From Sneathiella sp. P13V-1 (GTDB lineage: Bacteria > Pseudomonadota > Alphaproteobacteria > Sneathiellales > Sneathiellaceae): a DNA stretch of 64,000 bases. Shown here in pieces: positions 44,727-53,752 of the stretch (positions within the stretch are counted from its first letter, which is position 1; every line of letters starts with the position of its first letter). Location of the stretch: NCBI RefSeq assembly GCF_015143595.1, contig NZ_WYEU01000002.1, positions 744,001 to 808,000 of the forward strand, written 5' to 3'. Position numbers and translations under genes: made by a program. The notes below the pieces were generated by a model that saw only the letters and a program-made list of their open reading frames with translations, was not told the origin of the DNA and ran no database searches.

Positions 44727-45188
44727 ATGCCCACACATGCAGAAAAAAAGGTCCTGCCTTACACTCCGGAACAGTTATTCACTCTGGTGGCGTCGGTTGA
44801 TAAATACCCTGAATTTCTGCCTTGGTGCATTGGCGCGCGTGTGAAAGAACAATCCGATGTTCATATGGTCGCCGACCTTGTGATCGGGTTTAAGATGTTC
44901 CGCGAACGCTTTACATCGCATGTGAAAATGGACGCGTTAGAGCCACGCATAGACGTGGAATATAAAGACGGACCGTTCAAGTACCTCAACAACCACTGGA
45001 TCTTCCTTGATCATCCTGACGGCTGCGAAATCGACTTCTTCGTGGATTTCGAGTTTAAATCCGTCATCTTGCAAAAAACCATCGGCATGCTTTTCAACGA
45101 AGCCGTCCAACGCATGATCGCCGCGTTCGAGTCCCGCGCCAAAGACCTTTACGGTGCACCCGACGGGGTTGTTAGTCCCTCTAAATAA
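44727..45188 (+). CDS. COQ10/RatA-like START-domain protein
   Basis: Polyketide-cyclase/START-type small protein (SRPBCC fold), 153 residues. The N-terminus (YTPEQLFTLVASVDKYPEFLPWC) is the signature of the COQ10/RatA group, which bind ubiquinone or, for RatA, were reported to inhibit 70S ribosome formation. In alphaproteobacteria next to lipA, a coenzyme-Q chaperone role is more likely than a toxin. It probably belongs to the pdh-lipA transcript. Confidence 0.87.
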   Translation: MPTHAEKKVLPYTPEQLFTLVASVDKYPEFLPWCIGARVKEQSDVHMVADLVIGFKMFRERFTSHVKMDALEPRIDVEYKDGPFKYLNNHWIFLDHPDGCEIDFFVDFEFKSVILQKTIGMLFNEAVQRMIAAFESRAKDLYGAPDGVVSPSK

Positions 45189-45194
45189 AGTCTA

Positions 45195-45234
45195 TTATCC
45201 CCTGACAGCTTTTACAGCTTGGGCGAGGGGATAA
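45195..45234 (+). promoter_or_regulatory. Hairpin that would sequester the ribosome-binding site of the GFA gene
   Basis: A 9-bp inverted repeat TTATCCCCT (45195-45203) / AGGGGATAA (45226-45234). The right arm contains the AGGGG Shine-Dalgarno sequence and ends one base before the ATG at 45236. Inside the loop ACAGCTT occurs twice. There is no T-run, so it is not a normal terminator. RNA-thermometer-like or ligand-dependent translational control is possible. Confidence 0.5.
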
Positions 45235-45235
45235 A

Positions 45236-45637
45236 ATGGCAAAAATACATAAAGGGTCCTGCCTTTGCGGGGCGGTCACTTTCGACATCACGGGTGAATT
45301 TCAGCAGTTCTTCCTCTGCCATTGTCATCGCTGCCAAAAAGGAAGCGGTTCCGCCCACGGTGCAAATCTTTTCTCGACCGAGGCCAAGTTAAAATGGCTG
45401 ACCGGAGAAGATCAGATCACAACCTTTAACGTCAAAGGCACCCGCCACACCCGAAGTTTTTGCAAAACATGTGGTGCCGTGATGCCAATCACACAAGGCG
45501 ACCTCCTCGTCGTCCCCGCGGGCACTCTCGACACCCCTGTCGACATTAAACTCAACGGTCACCTTTTCATGAAAGACGCCGCGAGTTGGGAAGAATGCTT
45601 AACGGATGCACCCAGATTTGAAGAGTTTCCTGAGTAA
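45236..45637 (+). CDS. GFA family (glutathione-dependent formaldehyde-activating type) protein
   Basis: Small zinc protein, 133 residues. Zinc-binding cysteines of the GFA fold are visible: CLCGAVTF, CHCHRCQKGSG and CKTCGAVMP. Founding members were thought to speed up S-hydroxymethylglutathione formation, but most members, including this one, have no proven reaction. Its start lies within a predicted hairpin. The stop directly abuts the convergent cinA-like gene. Confidence 0.87.
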   Translation: MAKIHKGSCLCGAVTFDITGEFQQFFLCHCHRCQKGSGSAHGANLFSTEAKLKWLTGEDQITTFNVKGTRHTRSFCKTCGAVMPITQGDLLVVPAGTLDTPVDIKLNGHLFMKDAASWEECLTDAPRFEEFPE

Positions 45638-46138
45638 TCACATCTCTTCCAGCGCGCTTAGCAGCATTTCAAGGGCTGTCTCAATTGTGGCGAGGCGGAC
45701 TTTGTCGCGGCCGATGTCGCCGTAGTCCATTTTTTTGTGCAGGATGATGCCGTCGCGGTTTGCGGTGGCGAGGTGGACGCGGCCACCGGGTTTGTGGTCA
45801 CTACCGCCGGGGCCTGCGATGCCGGTGACGGCAACGGCAAGGTGGGAGGCGGATTTGGCGATGGCGCCATTTGCCATTTCACAGGCCGTGCGTTCAGAGA
45901 CCGCGCCAACTTCGCGCAATGTATCGGCAGAAACCCCAAGCACCTGCATCTTTGCCTTGTTGGTGTAGGTAATAAAACCCCGATCCACAACGGCGGAGGA
46001 TCCGGCGATGTCCGTGAGTGACCCGCCAATGAGGCCGCCTGTGCAGCTTTCGGCGGTGGCAACATACACACCTTTTTCAGCGCCTTTTTTGATGACTTTG
46101 GTGGCAAGGGTTTCGATATGTTCGGGAAGAATGCTCAT
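45638..46138 (-). CDS. pncC: CinA-family nicotinamide-nucleotide amidohydrolase (PncC)
   Basis: 166 residues, equal to the C-terminal CinA domain alone; the N-terminal MoCF-like domain is absent. Typical motifs are ATAESCTGGLIGG near residue 28 and VTGIAGPGGSDHKPGG near 105. It deamidates NMN to nicotinate mononucleotide in NAD recycling. Its ATG overlaps the pgpA stop by one base. Confidence 0.92.
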   Translation of the reverse strand: MSILPEHIETLATKVIKKGAEKGVYVATAESCTGGLIGGSLTDIAGSSAVVDRGFITYTNKAKMQVLGVSADTLREVGAVSERTACEMANGAIAKSASHLAVAVTGIAGPGGSDHKPGGRVHLATANRDGIILHKKMDYGDIGRDKVRLATIETALEMLLSALEEM

Positions 46139-46617
46139 CAGATTACCTGTTTTATAAGTGCCAATGCGCCAAGGGCCAGAACACCTGCCGCAATATCATC
46201 AACCATCACGCCAAGAGCGCCTTTTATATTTTTATCCATCCATCCGATGGGCCAAGGTTTCCAGATATCAAAAATCCGGAAAAAGACAAATGCCAGTAGA
46301 TAGAGAAGGGGGGAAGTCCCTGCGATGAGAAGCGGGATCCATTGACCCGCTACCTCGTCAATCACTACCTCGCCGGGGTCTGTGCGGCCCGTTTTCTTGC
46401 AATAGATATGGGTCACCAGAATACCCAACAGGAAGACCACAACAATAGCCTCCATCAGGTAAACTTGCCCGCCCAGCATATAAATACCGTATCCAAATGG
46501 CAGCGCCGCCAAGGACCCGAGTGTCCCCGGAGCCTTTGGGGACAGGCCGGACCAGAACCAGGTCGCCATAATCGTTGCCGGATGAAAGGCAGAGATATTA
46601 TTGAGCTTTGTTGTCAT
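46138..46617 (-). CDS. pgpA: Phosphatidylglycerophosphatase A
   Basis: Membrane phosphatase that makes phosphatidylglycerol. 159 residues with several hydrophobic segments. Family motifs: WFWSGLSPKAPGTLGSLAALP region (split at residues 16-36) and DPGEVVIDEVAGQWIPLL with the acidic catalytic cluster. It lies 12 nt after ispDF and is coupled to the cinA-type gene. Confidence 0.93.
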   Translation of the reverse strand: MTTKLNNISAFHPATIMATWFWSGLSPKAPGTLGSLAALPFGYGIYMLGGQVYLMEAIVVVFLLGILVTHIYCKKTGRTDPGEVVIDEVAGQWIPLLIAGTSPLLYLLAFVFFRIFDIWKPWPIGWMDKNIKGALGVMVDDIAAGVLALGALALIKQVI

Positions 46618-46629
46618 TCTCGTTCTTGT

Positions 46630-47772
46630 CTATTCCGGCAGTTTGACGGTGGCAACGGCTTGCGCGGCGATGCCTTCTTTGCGGCCTGTGAAGCCGAGTT
46701 TTTCTGTTGTGGTGCCTTTGACCGAAACACGCGGTGTGGCGATTTCAAGAATTTCAGAAATTCGGGCGCGCATTTTATCCCGATGCGGCCCGATTTTCGG
46801 GGCCTCACATATTATGGTGAGGTCGATATGGGAAATTACACCGCCTTTTTCCGCGACCAGTTTCGCCGCATGAGCAAGGAAGCGATCAGAAGACGCGCCT
46901 TTCCATTTATCATCAGACGGTGGGAAGTGAGTGCCGATATCACCTTCCCCAATGGCGCCGAGAACTGCGTCGGTAATGGCGTGCAATGCTACATCTGCGT
47001 CTGAATGTCCGGCGAGTCCTTCTTCGTGAGGGACCTTGATCCCGCCTAGCCACATGTCCCGGTCAGGGGCAAACTTATGAACGTCATAGCCCATGCCGGT
47101 TCGAATATCTGTCAGATTGCTTGATTTGATCATGGCGATATCTTCGTGGGTTGTGATTTTGATATTGGCCTGACTGCCGCGGATCCAGTGGACAGGAATG
47201 CCGGAAAGTTCGGCAAGTGCCACATCATCGGTGACTTCTTGCGAGTTATATATCCGGTGTGCGCCCAAAATGGCTTCATAGTCAAAGCATTGGGGGGTTT
47301 GGGCCGCCACAATATGGTTCCGGTCGAGGGTTTCTTTAACCTCATTTTCCCGCACGGATTTAAGCGTATCCACAACGGGGAGGGCGGGAAGGACCGCTTT
47401 GTATTTCTCCATCGCTTTAAGGCAACGGCTAATCAGATCGGCGCTGACAAAAGGGCGTGCGGCATCGTGAATAAGGACGGTGTCTGGCGCAAAACGTTCA
47501 ATTGCATCAAGGCCAGCATGAACACTTTTCTGGCGCGTTGTACTGCCCGCCACCCAATGGGGTAGCTTGAAACCCTTGATGGCCTCCCGATAAAGATCAA
47601 TGTCATCGGGGTTAATCACCACCTGAATCTGGTCGATTTCCGGGTGGTCGTAAAAGGCACGAATGGTCTTGGTCAGCATCATTTCATCCCCAAGGGACAA
47701 ATATTGCTTGGGAAAATCAAGTCCGGTTCGGCTGCCGCTTCCCGCGGCGACAATGAGTGCAACTGAGGTCAT
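46630..47772 (-). CDS. ispDF: Bifunctional IspD/IspF isoprenoid enzyme
   Basis: Two steps of the MEP pathway in one chain. 380 residues: IspD cytidylyltransferase (about 1-222; VALIVAAGSGSRTGLDFPKQ, LIHDAARPFV) and IspF cyclase (about 223-380; GMGYDVHKF, LAGHSDADVALHAITDA, metal ligands Asp and His in DVH). Fusion is common in alphaproteobacteria. First gene of a minus-strand ispDF-pgpA-pncC group. Confidence 0.97.
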   Translation of the reverse strand: MTSVALIVAAGSGSRTGLDFPKQYLSLGDEMMLTKTIRAFYDHPEIDQIQVVINPDDIDLYREAIKGFKLPHWVAGSTTRQKSVHAGLDAIERFAPDTVLIHDAARPFVSADLISRCLKAMEKYKAVLPALPVVDTLKSVRENEVKETLDRNHIVAAQTPQCFDYEAILGAHRIYNSQEVTDDVALAELSGIPVHWIRGSQANIKITTHEDIAMIKSSNLTDIRTGMGYDVHKFAPDRDMWLGGIKVPHEEGLAGHSDADVALHAITDAVLGAIGEGDIGTHFPPSDDKWKGASSDRFLAHAAKLVAEKGGVISHIDLTIICEAPKIGPHRDKMRARISEILEIATPRVSVKGTTTEKLGFTGRKEGIAAQAVATVKLPE

Positions 47773-47900
47773 GCCCCTAGATTAAGGCGAGGCTGCAAGG
47801 GGTTCAACAAAATAGAGAAAGTGAACAGGTTTCAGTTGCAATTCCTCTTTCACTACCCTAAATTGCACAAAAGTTAATCATTTTTATTTTTGCATAAAAA

Positions 47901-48893
47901 ATGACCATTTGTATCGGTGACATTAAATTAGACAAGCTCGCGCTGCTCGCGCCAATGGCCGGAATTACCGATTTGCCATTTCGAAGAATTGTATCCCGAT
48001 ACGGGGCTGGTCTTGTGTTTTCAGAAATGGTGGCGAGTAAGGCCATGGTGGCGGAAACCCGCCGATCTCTTCGTATTATTCGTGCTGACGATGATGTAGA
48101 TCTGATGGCCGTGCAGCTTGCCGGATGTGATCCAGAGATTATGGCAGATGCCGCCCGATTGAACGAAGAACGCGGTGCCAAGATCCTTGATATCAATATG
48201 GGCTGTCCTGTGAAGAAGGTGACGTCCGGTATGGCTGGATCGTCACTGATGAAGGATCTGGAGCACGCAGGCAAGATCTTAAAAGCTACTGTGGACGCGG
48301 TGGATATTCCAGTGACACTTAAGATGCGGACCGGATGGGATGACGACAGCCGCAACGCACCAGAACTTGCTAAAATCGCCGAAGATGTGGGGATCAAGAT
48401 GCTTACCGTGCATGGGCGTACCCGCTGTCAGTTCTTTAAAGGATCTGCCGATTGGCGCTTTATCCGAAATGTGAAGGACGCTGTATCGCTGCCCGTCATT
48501 GCCAATGGGGATATCCAAACAGTGCAAGACGCACGTGAGGCTATGGACCAGTCGGGGGCTGACGGCGTTATGATCGGGCGCGGGGCCTATGGTCGCCCGT
48601 GGTTCGTCAATCAGGTGTGTGAGTATCTGAAAGACGGCACCATTGTTGCCGATCCCGATTTTGAGACCCAGCGCGATCTGGTTCTGGAACATTATGACGG
48701 AATTATTGATTTATACACCCCACGGGTTGGTGTGCGTGTCGCACGCAAACATCTGGGCTGGTACTCTGAACGTCTTCCAGGCGGCAAGAAGTTTCGCGAC
48801 ACCGTGGTGCGTCTGGATGACCATCTGCAAGTGCGCGATGAGATTTTCAAATTCTATGATCAGCTTGACCGGGAAGGGAGCGAGGTTGCCTAA
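47901..48893 (+). CDS. dusB: tRNA-dihydrouridine synthase DusB (NifR3)
   Basis: FMN enzyme that reduces specific uridines of tRNA. 330 residues. FMN-barrel start [14 protein letters not shown], catalytic Cys in [19 protein letters not shown], and [12 protein letters not shown] / [14 protein letters not shown] phosphate motifs. It leads the ntr cluster, the classical nifR3-ntrBC order of alphaproteobacteria. The ATG follows an A/T-rich stretch with no Shine-Dalgarno, so translation may be leaderless or weak. Confidence 0.95.
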   Translation: MTICIGDIKLDKLALLAPMAGITDLPFRRIVSRYGAGLVFSEMVASKAMVAETRRSLRIIRADDDVDLMAVQLAGCDPEIMADAARLNEERGAKILDINMGCPVKKVTSGMAGSSLMKDLEHAGKILKATVDAVDIPVTLKMRTGWDDDSRNAPELAKIAEDVGIKMLTVHGRTRCQFFKGSADWRFIRNVKDAVSLPVIANGDIQTVQDAREAMDQSGADGVMIGRGAYGRPWFVNQVCEYLKDGTIVADPDFETQRDLVLEHYDGIIDLYTPRVGVRVARKHLGWYSERLPGGKKFRDTVVRLDDHLQVRDEIFKFYDQLDREGSEVA

Positions 48894-48896
48894 ACC

Positions 48897-49997
48897 ATGT
48901 TAGAGAAGTTGAAGAAAACTCCGGACCCTTTAAGCATCCTTTCCGCACTGGCTGATCCAATCATTGTGGTTGATGAGGAAGGGTATGTACCTTACGCCAA
49001 TCCGGCGGGAGAGGAGTTCTTTTCCTCCTCTGTTAAAGTGCTAAGGAAAACAAAGCTGGAGCAACTGGTTCCCTTTGGAAGCCCGATTATCAATCTGGTA
49101 GATCAGGTGCGGAAATACAAAGACCGTATCTCTGAATATGGGGTTGATCTTGGAACGCCGAAAACCGGCTCCAAGAATGTGAATATTCAAGTCTCTTCCA
49201 TGTATGACAAGAACCTCGTGGTGGTTCAGATCGAAGAACGTTCCATGGCGTCCAAAATGGATCGCCAACTGACCCACCGGGGTGCCGCGCGATCTGTTAC
49301 CGCCATGGCAGCCATGCTTGCCCACGAAGTGAAGAACCCGTTGTCTGGCATTCGGGGATCAGCACAGCTTCTTGAGATGAATGCCTCAGACGGAGATCGC
49401 GCGCTTACACGGCTTATCTGCGATGAAACGGACCGCATCTGCGCCATCGTGGACCGGATGGAGGCGTTTTCCGATGATCGACCGATTGAGCGGGATGCGG
49501 TGAACATCCACGAAGTACTTGAACATGTGCGCATGATTGCCAGAAATGGTTTTGGCAAGAAAGTAAACTTCATTGAACAATATGATCCATCTTTGCCTTA
49601 CGTATATGGCAACCGGGATCAGTTAATTCAGGTGCTCTTAAATCTGGTGAAAAACGCCTGCGAAAGTGTCCCTGAAGACAGTGGTGAAATTACCCTGACA
49701 ACTGCCTACAAGCCGGGTGTTCGGCTGGCAGTGCCAGGAAGCAAGGGCCGGGTACAACTTCCTTTGGAAGTTGGTGTGAAAGATAACGGTCCGGGAATAT
49801 CCGAGGAACTTCTCCCTCATATTTTTGATCCTTTTGTCACGACGAAAACAGGCGGTAGCGGGCTGGGGCTGGCCCTTGTTGCCAAAATCGTCGGGGATCA
49901 CGGGGGAATTGTTGAATATGACAATAGCGGAAAAGGTGGGCATTTCCTGATCCGTCTTCCCGTCTATCATGTCGCCAAACAGAAAGATGAAAGCTAA
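48897..49997 (+). CDS. ntrB: Nitrogen sensor kinase NtrB
   Basis: Cytoplasmic histidine kinase/phosphatase that controls NtrC in response to PII. 366 residues: PAS domain (about 15-110), HisKA with H143 in [19 protein letters not shown], and HATPase with the N box in [11 protein letters not shown] and [10 protein letters not shown]. It starts 3 nt after dusB and its stop overlaps the ntrC start (TAATG). Confidence 0.95.
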   Translation: MLEKLKKTPDPLSILSALADPIIVVDEEGYVPYANPAGEEFFSSSVKVLRKTKLEQLVPFGSPIINLVDQVRKYKDRISEYGVDLGTPKTGSKNVNIQVSSMYDKNLVVVQIEERSMASKMDRQLTHRGAARSVTAMAAMLAHEVKNPLSGIRGSAQLLEMNASDGDRALTRLICDETDRICAIVDRMEAFSDDRPIERDAVNIHEVLEHVRMIARNGFGKKVNFIEQYDPSLPYVYGNRDQLIQVLLNLVKNACESVPEDSGEITLTTAYKPGVRLAVPGSKGRVQLPLEVGVKDNGPGISEELLPHIFDPFVTTKTGGSGLGLALVAKIVGDHGGIVEYDNSGKGGHFLIRLPVYHVAKQKDES

Positions 49998-51439
49998 TGG
50001 CTGGAACCATACTTGTTGCAGATGACGATCAAGGGATCCGTACGGTCCTTGACCAAGCCCTGTCCCGTGCAAACTATACTGTCAGATCCACCGGAAACGC
50101 AGCCACCCTTTATAACTGGGTGCTGGAAGGAGAAGGGGATCTTGTTCTTACCGACGTTGTGATGCCAGATGAAAACGGGCTTGATCTTCTACCGCGGCTT
50201 AAGAAAATCCGCCCTGAACTGCCCATCATCGTGATGAGCGCGCAAAACACCCTTCTGACTGCGGTGAAGGCAACGGAACGCGGTGCCTATGACTACTTAC
50301 CAAAGCCATTCGATTTGAAAGAACTTCTGCAGGTAGTGGAGCGTGCTTTATCCAAGCCAAAGAAAGTACGCAGCAATACGGTAGAAGAGGAAGATACAGA
50401 AGGGAAAATCCCTCTGATCGGTCGCTCCCCTGCGATGCAGGAAATTTACCGCGTTCTTGCCCGTCTGATGGGAACAGATCTCACCGTTATGATCACAGGT
50501 GAAAGCGGAACCGGTAAAGAGCTTGTTGCCCGTGCTTTGCATGAATATGGCAAACGCAAAAGCGGCCCTTTTGTTCCGATTAACATGGCGGCGATCCCAA
50601 AGGAATTGATTGAATCAGAGCTGTTCGGTCACGAAAAAGGCGCCTTCACCGGCGCAGAAAGTCGCGCTGTTGGACGTTTCGAGCAGGCCCAGGGCGGCAC
50701 ACTGTTTTTGGATGAAATAGGTGATATGCCGCTTGATGCACAAACCCGTCTTCTGCGGGTCTTGCAGCAGGGGGAATACACGACCGTTGGCGGCCGCACT
50801 CCTATGAAAACAGATGTGCGTATCGTTGCCGCAACAAACAGGGACCTTCGTCAATTTGTCCGTCAGGGATTGTTCCGTGAAGATTTGTTCTATCGTTTGA
50901 ATGTGGTGCCACTCCGCTTGCCACCCTTACGGGAGAGATCGGAAGACATTCCGGATCTGGTGCGTCACTTTTTGGCACTCACTCAGGAAGAAGGACTTCC
51001 GGTCAAAAGTATCGACAATGAAGCGCTTGAGATCCTGAAGAAACATAAATGGCCGGGTAACGTTCGCGAACTTGAAAATCTGGTTCAGCGTTTGGTGGCG
51101 CTTTATTCTGAAGAAGTGATCGATGCCAAAGTGGTTGCCATGGAATTGCAACCAACAGCAAGTACCCCATCCACTGACGTGATTCCCGAAGATGAAAGCC
51201 TTGGCGATGCGGTTGAGCGGCATATAGCGAAGTATTTTGCCGCCCATCCCGGCAGTTTACCGCCATCCGGCCTCTATGAGCGGGTAATTCGAGAGGTCGA
51301 ACGTCCTCTGATTACGCTGTCGTTGGATGCGACAAACGGAAATCAGATCAGAACCGCAGAATTGTTGGGTCTCAACCGAAATACATTACGGAAAAAGATA
51401 CGAGAGCTTGATATTCAGGTTGTTCGCGGCGTGAAGTGA
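49997..51439 (+). CDS. ntrC: Nitrogen regulator NtrC
   Basis: Sigma-54-dependent activator of nitrogen-assimilation genes. 480 residues: receiver (D53 in LTDVVMP), AAA+ domain with Walker A GESGTGKE and an intact GAFTGA loop (215-220) needed for sigma-54 contact, [13 protein letters not shown] Walker B, and a Fis-type helix-turn-helix near 455 ([19 protein letters not shown]). Followed by a hairpin terminator. Confidence 0.96.
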   Translation: MAGTILVADDDQGIRTVLDQALSRANYTVRSTGNAATLYNWVLEGEGDLVLTDVVMPDENGLDLLPRLKKIRPELPIIVMSAQNTLLTAVKATERGAYDYLPKPFDLKELLQVVERALSKPKKVRSNTVEEEDTEGKIPLIGRSPAMQEIYRVLARLMGTDLTVMITGESGTGKELVARALHEYGKRKSGPFVPINMAAIPKELIESELFGHEKGAFTGAESRAVGRFEQAQGGTLFLDEIGDMPLDAQTRLLRVLQQGEYTTVGGRTPMKTDVRIVAATNRDLRQFVRQGLFREDLFYRLNVVPLRLPPLRERSEDIPDLVRHFLALTQEEGLPVKSIDNEALEILKKHKWPGNVRELENLVQRLVALYSEEVIDAKVVAMELQPTASTPSTDVIPEDESLGDAVERHIAKYFAAHPGSLPPSGLYERVIREVERPLITLSLDATNGNQIRTAELLGLNRNTLRKKIRELDIQVVRGVK

Positions 51440-51449
51440 TGCTTAAATA

Positions 51450-51467
51450 CCACAGATGTGGTTTTTG
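51450..51467 (+). terminator. Short terminator after ntrC
   Basis: ACCACA (51450-51455) / TGTGGT (51458-51463) with a 2-nt GA loop, ending in a run of five T. The stem is short with a tight loop, so it may attenuate rather than stop transcription into ntrY. Confidence 0.5.
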
Positions 51468-51547
51468 GGAATCGTAACACGTACGGGGGCAGGTTGAGCG
51501 ATGTGTAAAAGATGCCTTTGTGGCTGTGTGGCAGAGCTGTGACACAG

Positions 51548-53749
51548 ATGCAAAGTAACATTTCGCAAACTGAAAGTTTTTGGAGCCGTTGGTCAAAGAG
51601 ATTTGGCCTGGGGCCGAAAAGCTCACTTGCTGTTGCGCTCCTTGCACTGGCTTCCGGAATTGCGACATATGGTTCGTTGACGGTCGGCGACAACAATTAT
51701 ACCAAACTTCTGGTTATCGCAGATCTAGTCTTTCTCGTGATTTTGGCGGGACTTGTCAGCCAGCGCCTTATGCGCATGTGGCGCAGAAATAAAACCGGCA
51801 AAGCCGGCAGCGCCATGCATCGCCGCGTGGTACGCCTGTTTATCCTTATTGCTGTGGCTCCCGCTTTGATGGTCGCGCTCTTTTCTGCGCTCTTTTTCAA
51901 TATTTACTTTCAAAAGCACTTTTCAGATCCTGTGAATGAAGCGGTTGCGGAATCCTTGGGGGTCGCGGACGCCTATATCAAAGAGAATATTCAGAATATT
52001 CGTATTGATGCCCTGGGTATTGCTGCAGACATCAATCGTGTTCCAGTTCAAATCCTGCAAAGCAAAACTCTTTTCAGTCGTTTTTTGACAGAACAGGTTG
52101 CGGCCAGAAACCTGAGTGAAGCGGTGGTTCTCGATGGTAATAAGCGCATCATTGCCCAATCAAACCTGAGTTTTCTGGTCGAATTTGACCAGATGCCCAA
52201 TGAACTGATTGAAAAAGCAACCTCAACTCAGGTGATCATCGCAACCGAAGAGGGAGATGAACGCGTTCGGGCACTTGTTCAGCTTGATCGTATCTTGGAT
52301 GGATATTTGTTTATCAGCCGTTACATTGATCCGCGTGTTCTGGGGCATCTGGAGCGCACCCGTAAAGCATCAGAAGATTATCGGCAGCTGAAAGAGGAAG
52401 GCTTTGGTATTCAAATTCAGTTCGCGGTGATTTTTATCATTATCTCCTTGATGGTGGTCCTTGCGGCCGTTTGGTTTGGCCTTGCTATTTCATCGCGGCT
52501 TGTGGGACCAATTGCAGGCCTCGTTGATGCAGCAGAACGCGTTCGTGATGGCGACCTTAAAGCCAAGGTGGATGAGAGGGTTGCGTATGATGAAATGGCG
52601 ATCCTAAGCCGGTCTTTTAACAGTATGGTGGGGGAACTTTCCTCTCAACAGGAACGATTGAGAGAGACAAACCAGCAGCTTGATGAACGGCGTCGTTTCA
52701 CTGAAACAGTCCTATCTGGTGTCTCCTCTGGTGTAATCGGTCTTAACAAGGAAGGTGTGATAACTCTTCCCAACAGAACCGCCAGTGATCTGTTGTCACT
52801 GGATGTTGATGATATGGTGGGGCAGTCGCTATATGATGTCGCTCCAGAGTTCAAAGATCTTCTAAATGAAGTGCGCGAACGTCCTTCTCGTATTTCCCAA
52901 GGGCAAATCCATTTAGAAAGTGGCGATAAACACAGGCAACTTCTTGTCCGGATTGCCGCCGAAATTTCCGCATCTGGCGTTGAGGGCTTTGTGGTTACCA
53001 TTGAGGAGATTACCGAACTTGTCTCTGCACAAAGAATGGCAGCGTGGGGTGATATTGCTCGCCGCATCGCCCATGAGATCAAAAATCCTCTGACACCAAT
53101 CCAATTGGCGGCGGAACGTATTCGCCGTAAATACGGAAAAGAAATCACAAGTGACCGTGAAGTTTTTGACAAATGTACGGATACAATCATTCGCCAGGTA
53201 GGCGATATTGGCCAGATGGTGGATGAGTTTTCGGCTTTTGCACGGATGCCCGCACCGGTATTTAAAGCTGAACCGCTTGCCCGGATTTTGGAAGAAGCGG
53301 TCTTCCTTCAAAAGGTTGGGCATCCGGAAATTGTCTATACGCTTAACGAATTGCCCTCCTATACCACCTGTAAAATTGATGAACCGCAGGTGAAACGTGT
53401 GTTCACCAATTTGATGCAGAACGCGGCGGATGCCATTGAGGGGCGCGAAGGGGATTCAAAAGACCTGCCTGAAGGATCTATTGAAATTACAGTTATCGAG
53501 GAAGATACCGACATTATTGTCCGGTTTGAGGATAATGGTCGTGGTCTTCCGAGTGAAGACCGAAACCGTTTGACAGAACCCTATGTAACCCACCGCGAGA
53601 AAGGGACTGGGCTTGGCCTTGCGATTGTAAATAAGATTATGGAGGAACATGGAGGATCACTTATTTTAAGAGACGCCTCTAATCCCCCAGGTGCGTGTGT
53701 AGAAGTATTTTTTAAAAAAACCGATATTGACGACGAAACAGGGAAATAA
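51548..53749 (+). CDS. ntrY: Nitrogen/redox sensor kinase NtrY
   Basis: Membrane histidine kinase paired with NtrX. About 733 residues from ATG 51548; an upstream in-frame ATG at 51512 is possible but adds an atypical MPLWLC N-terminus. Three N-terminal membrane segments, an extracytoplasmic region (about 125-280), another TM, HAMP, PAS, HisKA with His in RRIAHEIKNPLTPIQLAAER, and HATPase ending GTGLGLAIVNKIMEEHGG. Its stop is 3 nt before ntrX. Confidence 0.93.
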   Translation: MQSNISQTESFWSRWSKRFGLGPKSSLAVALLALASGIATYGSLTVGDNNYTKLLVIADLVFLVILAGLVSQRLMRMWRRNKTGKAGSAMHRRVVRLFILIAVAPALMVALFSALFFNIYFQKHFSDPVNEAVAESLGVADAYIKENIQNIRIDALGIAADINRVPVQILQSKTLFSRFLTEQVAARNLSEAVVLDGNKRIIAQSNLSFLVEFDQMPNELIEKATSTQVIIATEEGDERVRALVQLDRILDGYLFISRYIDPRVLGHLERTRKASEDYRQLKEEGFGIQIQFAVIFIIISLMVVLAAVWFGLAISSRLVGPIAGLVDAAERVRDGDLKAKVDERVAYDEMAILSRSFNSMVGELSSQQERLRETNQQLDERRRFTETVLSGVSSGVIGLNKEGVITLPNRTASDLLSLDVDDMVGQSLYDVAPEFKDLLNEVRERPSRISQGQIHLESGDKHRQLLVRIAAEISASGVEGFVVTIEEITELVSAQRMAAWGDIARRIAHEIKNPLTPIQLAAERIRRKYGKEITSDREVFDKCTDTIIRQVGDIGQMVDEFSAFARMPAPVFKAEPLARILEEAVFLQKVGHPEIVYTLNELPSYTTCKIDEPQVKRVFTNLMQNAADAIEGREGDSKDLPEGSIEITVIEEDTDIIVRFEDNGRGLPSEDRNRLTEPYVTHREKGTGLGLAIVNKIMEEHGGSLILRDASNPPGACVEVFFKKTDIDDETGK

Positions 53750-53752
53750 ACA

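Noticed and set aside
44727-45188. RatA toxin of a type II toxin-antitoxin system
   Set aside because: The family name is historical; no RatB-like antitoxin gene is adjacent, and the COQ10-type role fits better.
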